A DNA stretch of 21,340 nt from an uncultured Pseudoclavibacter sp. GTDB taxonomy: Bacteria > Actinomycetota > Actinomycetes > Actinomycetales > Microbacteriaceae. The position numbers and the translations under genes are program-made. The notes under the pieces are model-generated. The model saw only the letters and a list, made by a program, of their open reading frames with translations. It did no database searches and was not told the DNA's origin. Location of the stretch: the NCBI GenBank assembly GCA_946221025.1, contig CAMIMS010000028.1, forward strand, positions 1-21,340, given 5' to 3'. Every line of letters begins with the position of its first letter. Position 1 is the first letter of the stretch. This document shows positions 20,918 to 21,340 of this stretch, piece after piece.

Positions 20918-21340
20918 GTGTCTTCGCTGCCTCGACTCCGCGCGCGGACGGTGGCGATCGGTCGCGACCTTCCAGCTGCGATCGAGCTGTTCGCCGATCC
21001 GATCGATCCGCTCATCTGGAAGCGGGGCGAGGATGCGCTCATTGGCGTTGGCCGCACCCTGTGGCGCGGCGAGTTTCAGGGTGAGAGCCGCCTTCTCGAT
21101 GCGGCGCAGACGTGGCGCGACGTTGCGGCGACGGCCGAGGTGTCGGATGCGGTGAACACCGCGGGAACGGGCCTTGTCGCCTTTGGCGCCCTCGCGTTCT
21201 CGCCCGCATCCAAGGCGCCCTCGGTGCTCATCGTGCCGGAGCGAATCATTGGTCGAGTCGGCGGCGTCACGTTCATCACGGCGGTCACCGCCGACGGCTC
21301 CACGCCGGAACCCGAAATGCCCACCCCCATCGCGCGAGGG
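20918..21340 (+). CDS. menF: Isochorismate synthase, N-terminal part (runs off window)
   Basis: The 141 visible residues match the N-terminal region of chorismate-binding isochorismate synthases: FADPIDPLIWKRGEDALIGV, then WRGEFQGESRLLDAAQTWRDV, NTAGTGLVAFGALAFSP and APSVLIVPERIIGRVGG. The enzyme turns chorismate into isochorismate for menaquinone (or, as EntC-type, siderophore) synthesis; menaquinone is the usual use in actinobacteria. Catalytic residues lie in the missing C-terminal part. The GTG at 20918 is the first in-frame start after a stop-containing region, and a -10 box just upstream suggests a leaderless mRNA. It is divergent from the DUF3515 gene with 88 nt between. The gene symbol is provisional as the substrate-specific half is not in the window. 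Confidence 0.82.
   Translation, partial: MSSLPRLRARTVAIGRDLPAAIELFADPIDPLIWKRGEDALIGVGRTLWRGEFQGESRLLDAAQTWRDVAATAEVSDAVNTAGTGLVAFGALAFSPASKAPSVLIVPERIIGRVGGVTFITAVTADGSTPEPEMPTPIARG

Noticed and set aside
1..21340. CRISPR arrays, tRNA or rRNA genes, insertion sequences, attachment sites
   Set aside because: No regularly spaced repeats, cloverleaf, transposase or integrase motif, or flanking direct repeats were seen.

Overview
The window looks like a chromosomal segment of a high-G+C actinobacterium, most likely of the Microbacteriaceae or a close relative. This rests on strong G/C bias at third codon positions, frequent GTG starts, several apparently leaderless genes, a WXG100/FtsK-type secretion locus and the actinobacterial leuCD-murA-plsC-ddl gene order. 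The family placement is inference; no rRNA or other marker is present.

Region 1 (about 1-7,280, plus strand) is a compact type VII secretion (T7SS/ESX-like) locus. A 1,481-residue membrane ATPase carries an N-terminal ubiquitin-like or degenerate domain, an FHA domain, two membrane segments and three FtsK/SpoIIIE ATPase domains, a layout more like Firmicutes EssC than mycobacterial EccC. Three small WXG100 genes and a second FHA protein follow. The first two WXG100 genes are single units, each with its own strong promoter and terminator. Their promoters and 5' leaders are near-identical although the proteins are not, and an inverted repeat ATGGGG-N6-CCCCAT (or nearly so) abuts each -35 box. 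EccB, EccD, EccE and mycosin genes are not in the window.

Region 2 (about 7,300-13,054, plus strand) is a housekeeping run: leuC-leuD (leucine synthesis), murA (peptidoglycan precursor), a PlsC-type acyltransferase and ddl. Upstream of leuC lies a short leader peptide, MSVRGLLLLSRAGS, with four consecutive leucine codons. Complementary segments nearby can hide or expose the leuC ribosome-binding site, which indicates leucine-responsive attenuation. The gpsA gene often found between plsC and ddl in actinobacteria is absent here, and DUF3515, often just after ddl, is displaced.

Region 3 (about 13,130-16,611, plus strand) holds a small three-helix membrane protein translationally coupled to a large secreted and membrane-anchored von Willebrand factor A (VWA) protein with a cytoplasmic Pro/Gln tail. 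It ends in a bidirectional terminator.

Region 4 (20,170 down to 16,680, minus strand) is a catabolic cluster: a GntR/FadR-type regulator, an FMN-dependent alpha-hydroxy-acid (lactate-type) dehydrogenase and an MHS-family major facilitator transporter. A perfect 20-bp palindrome lies between the regulator and the dehydrogenase.

Region 5 (20,317-21,340) has a DUF3515 lipoprotein on the minus strand, divergent from an isochorismate synthase (menF-type) gene that runs off the window end.
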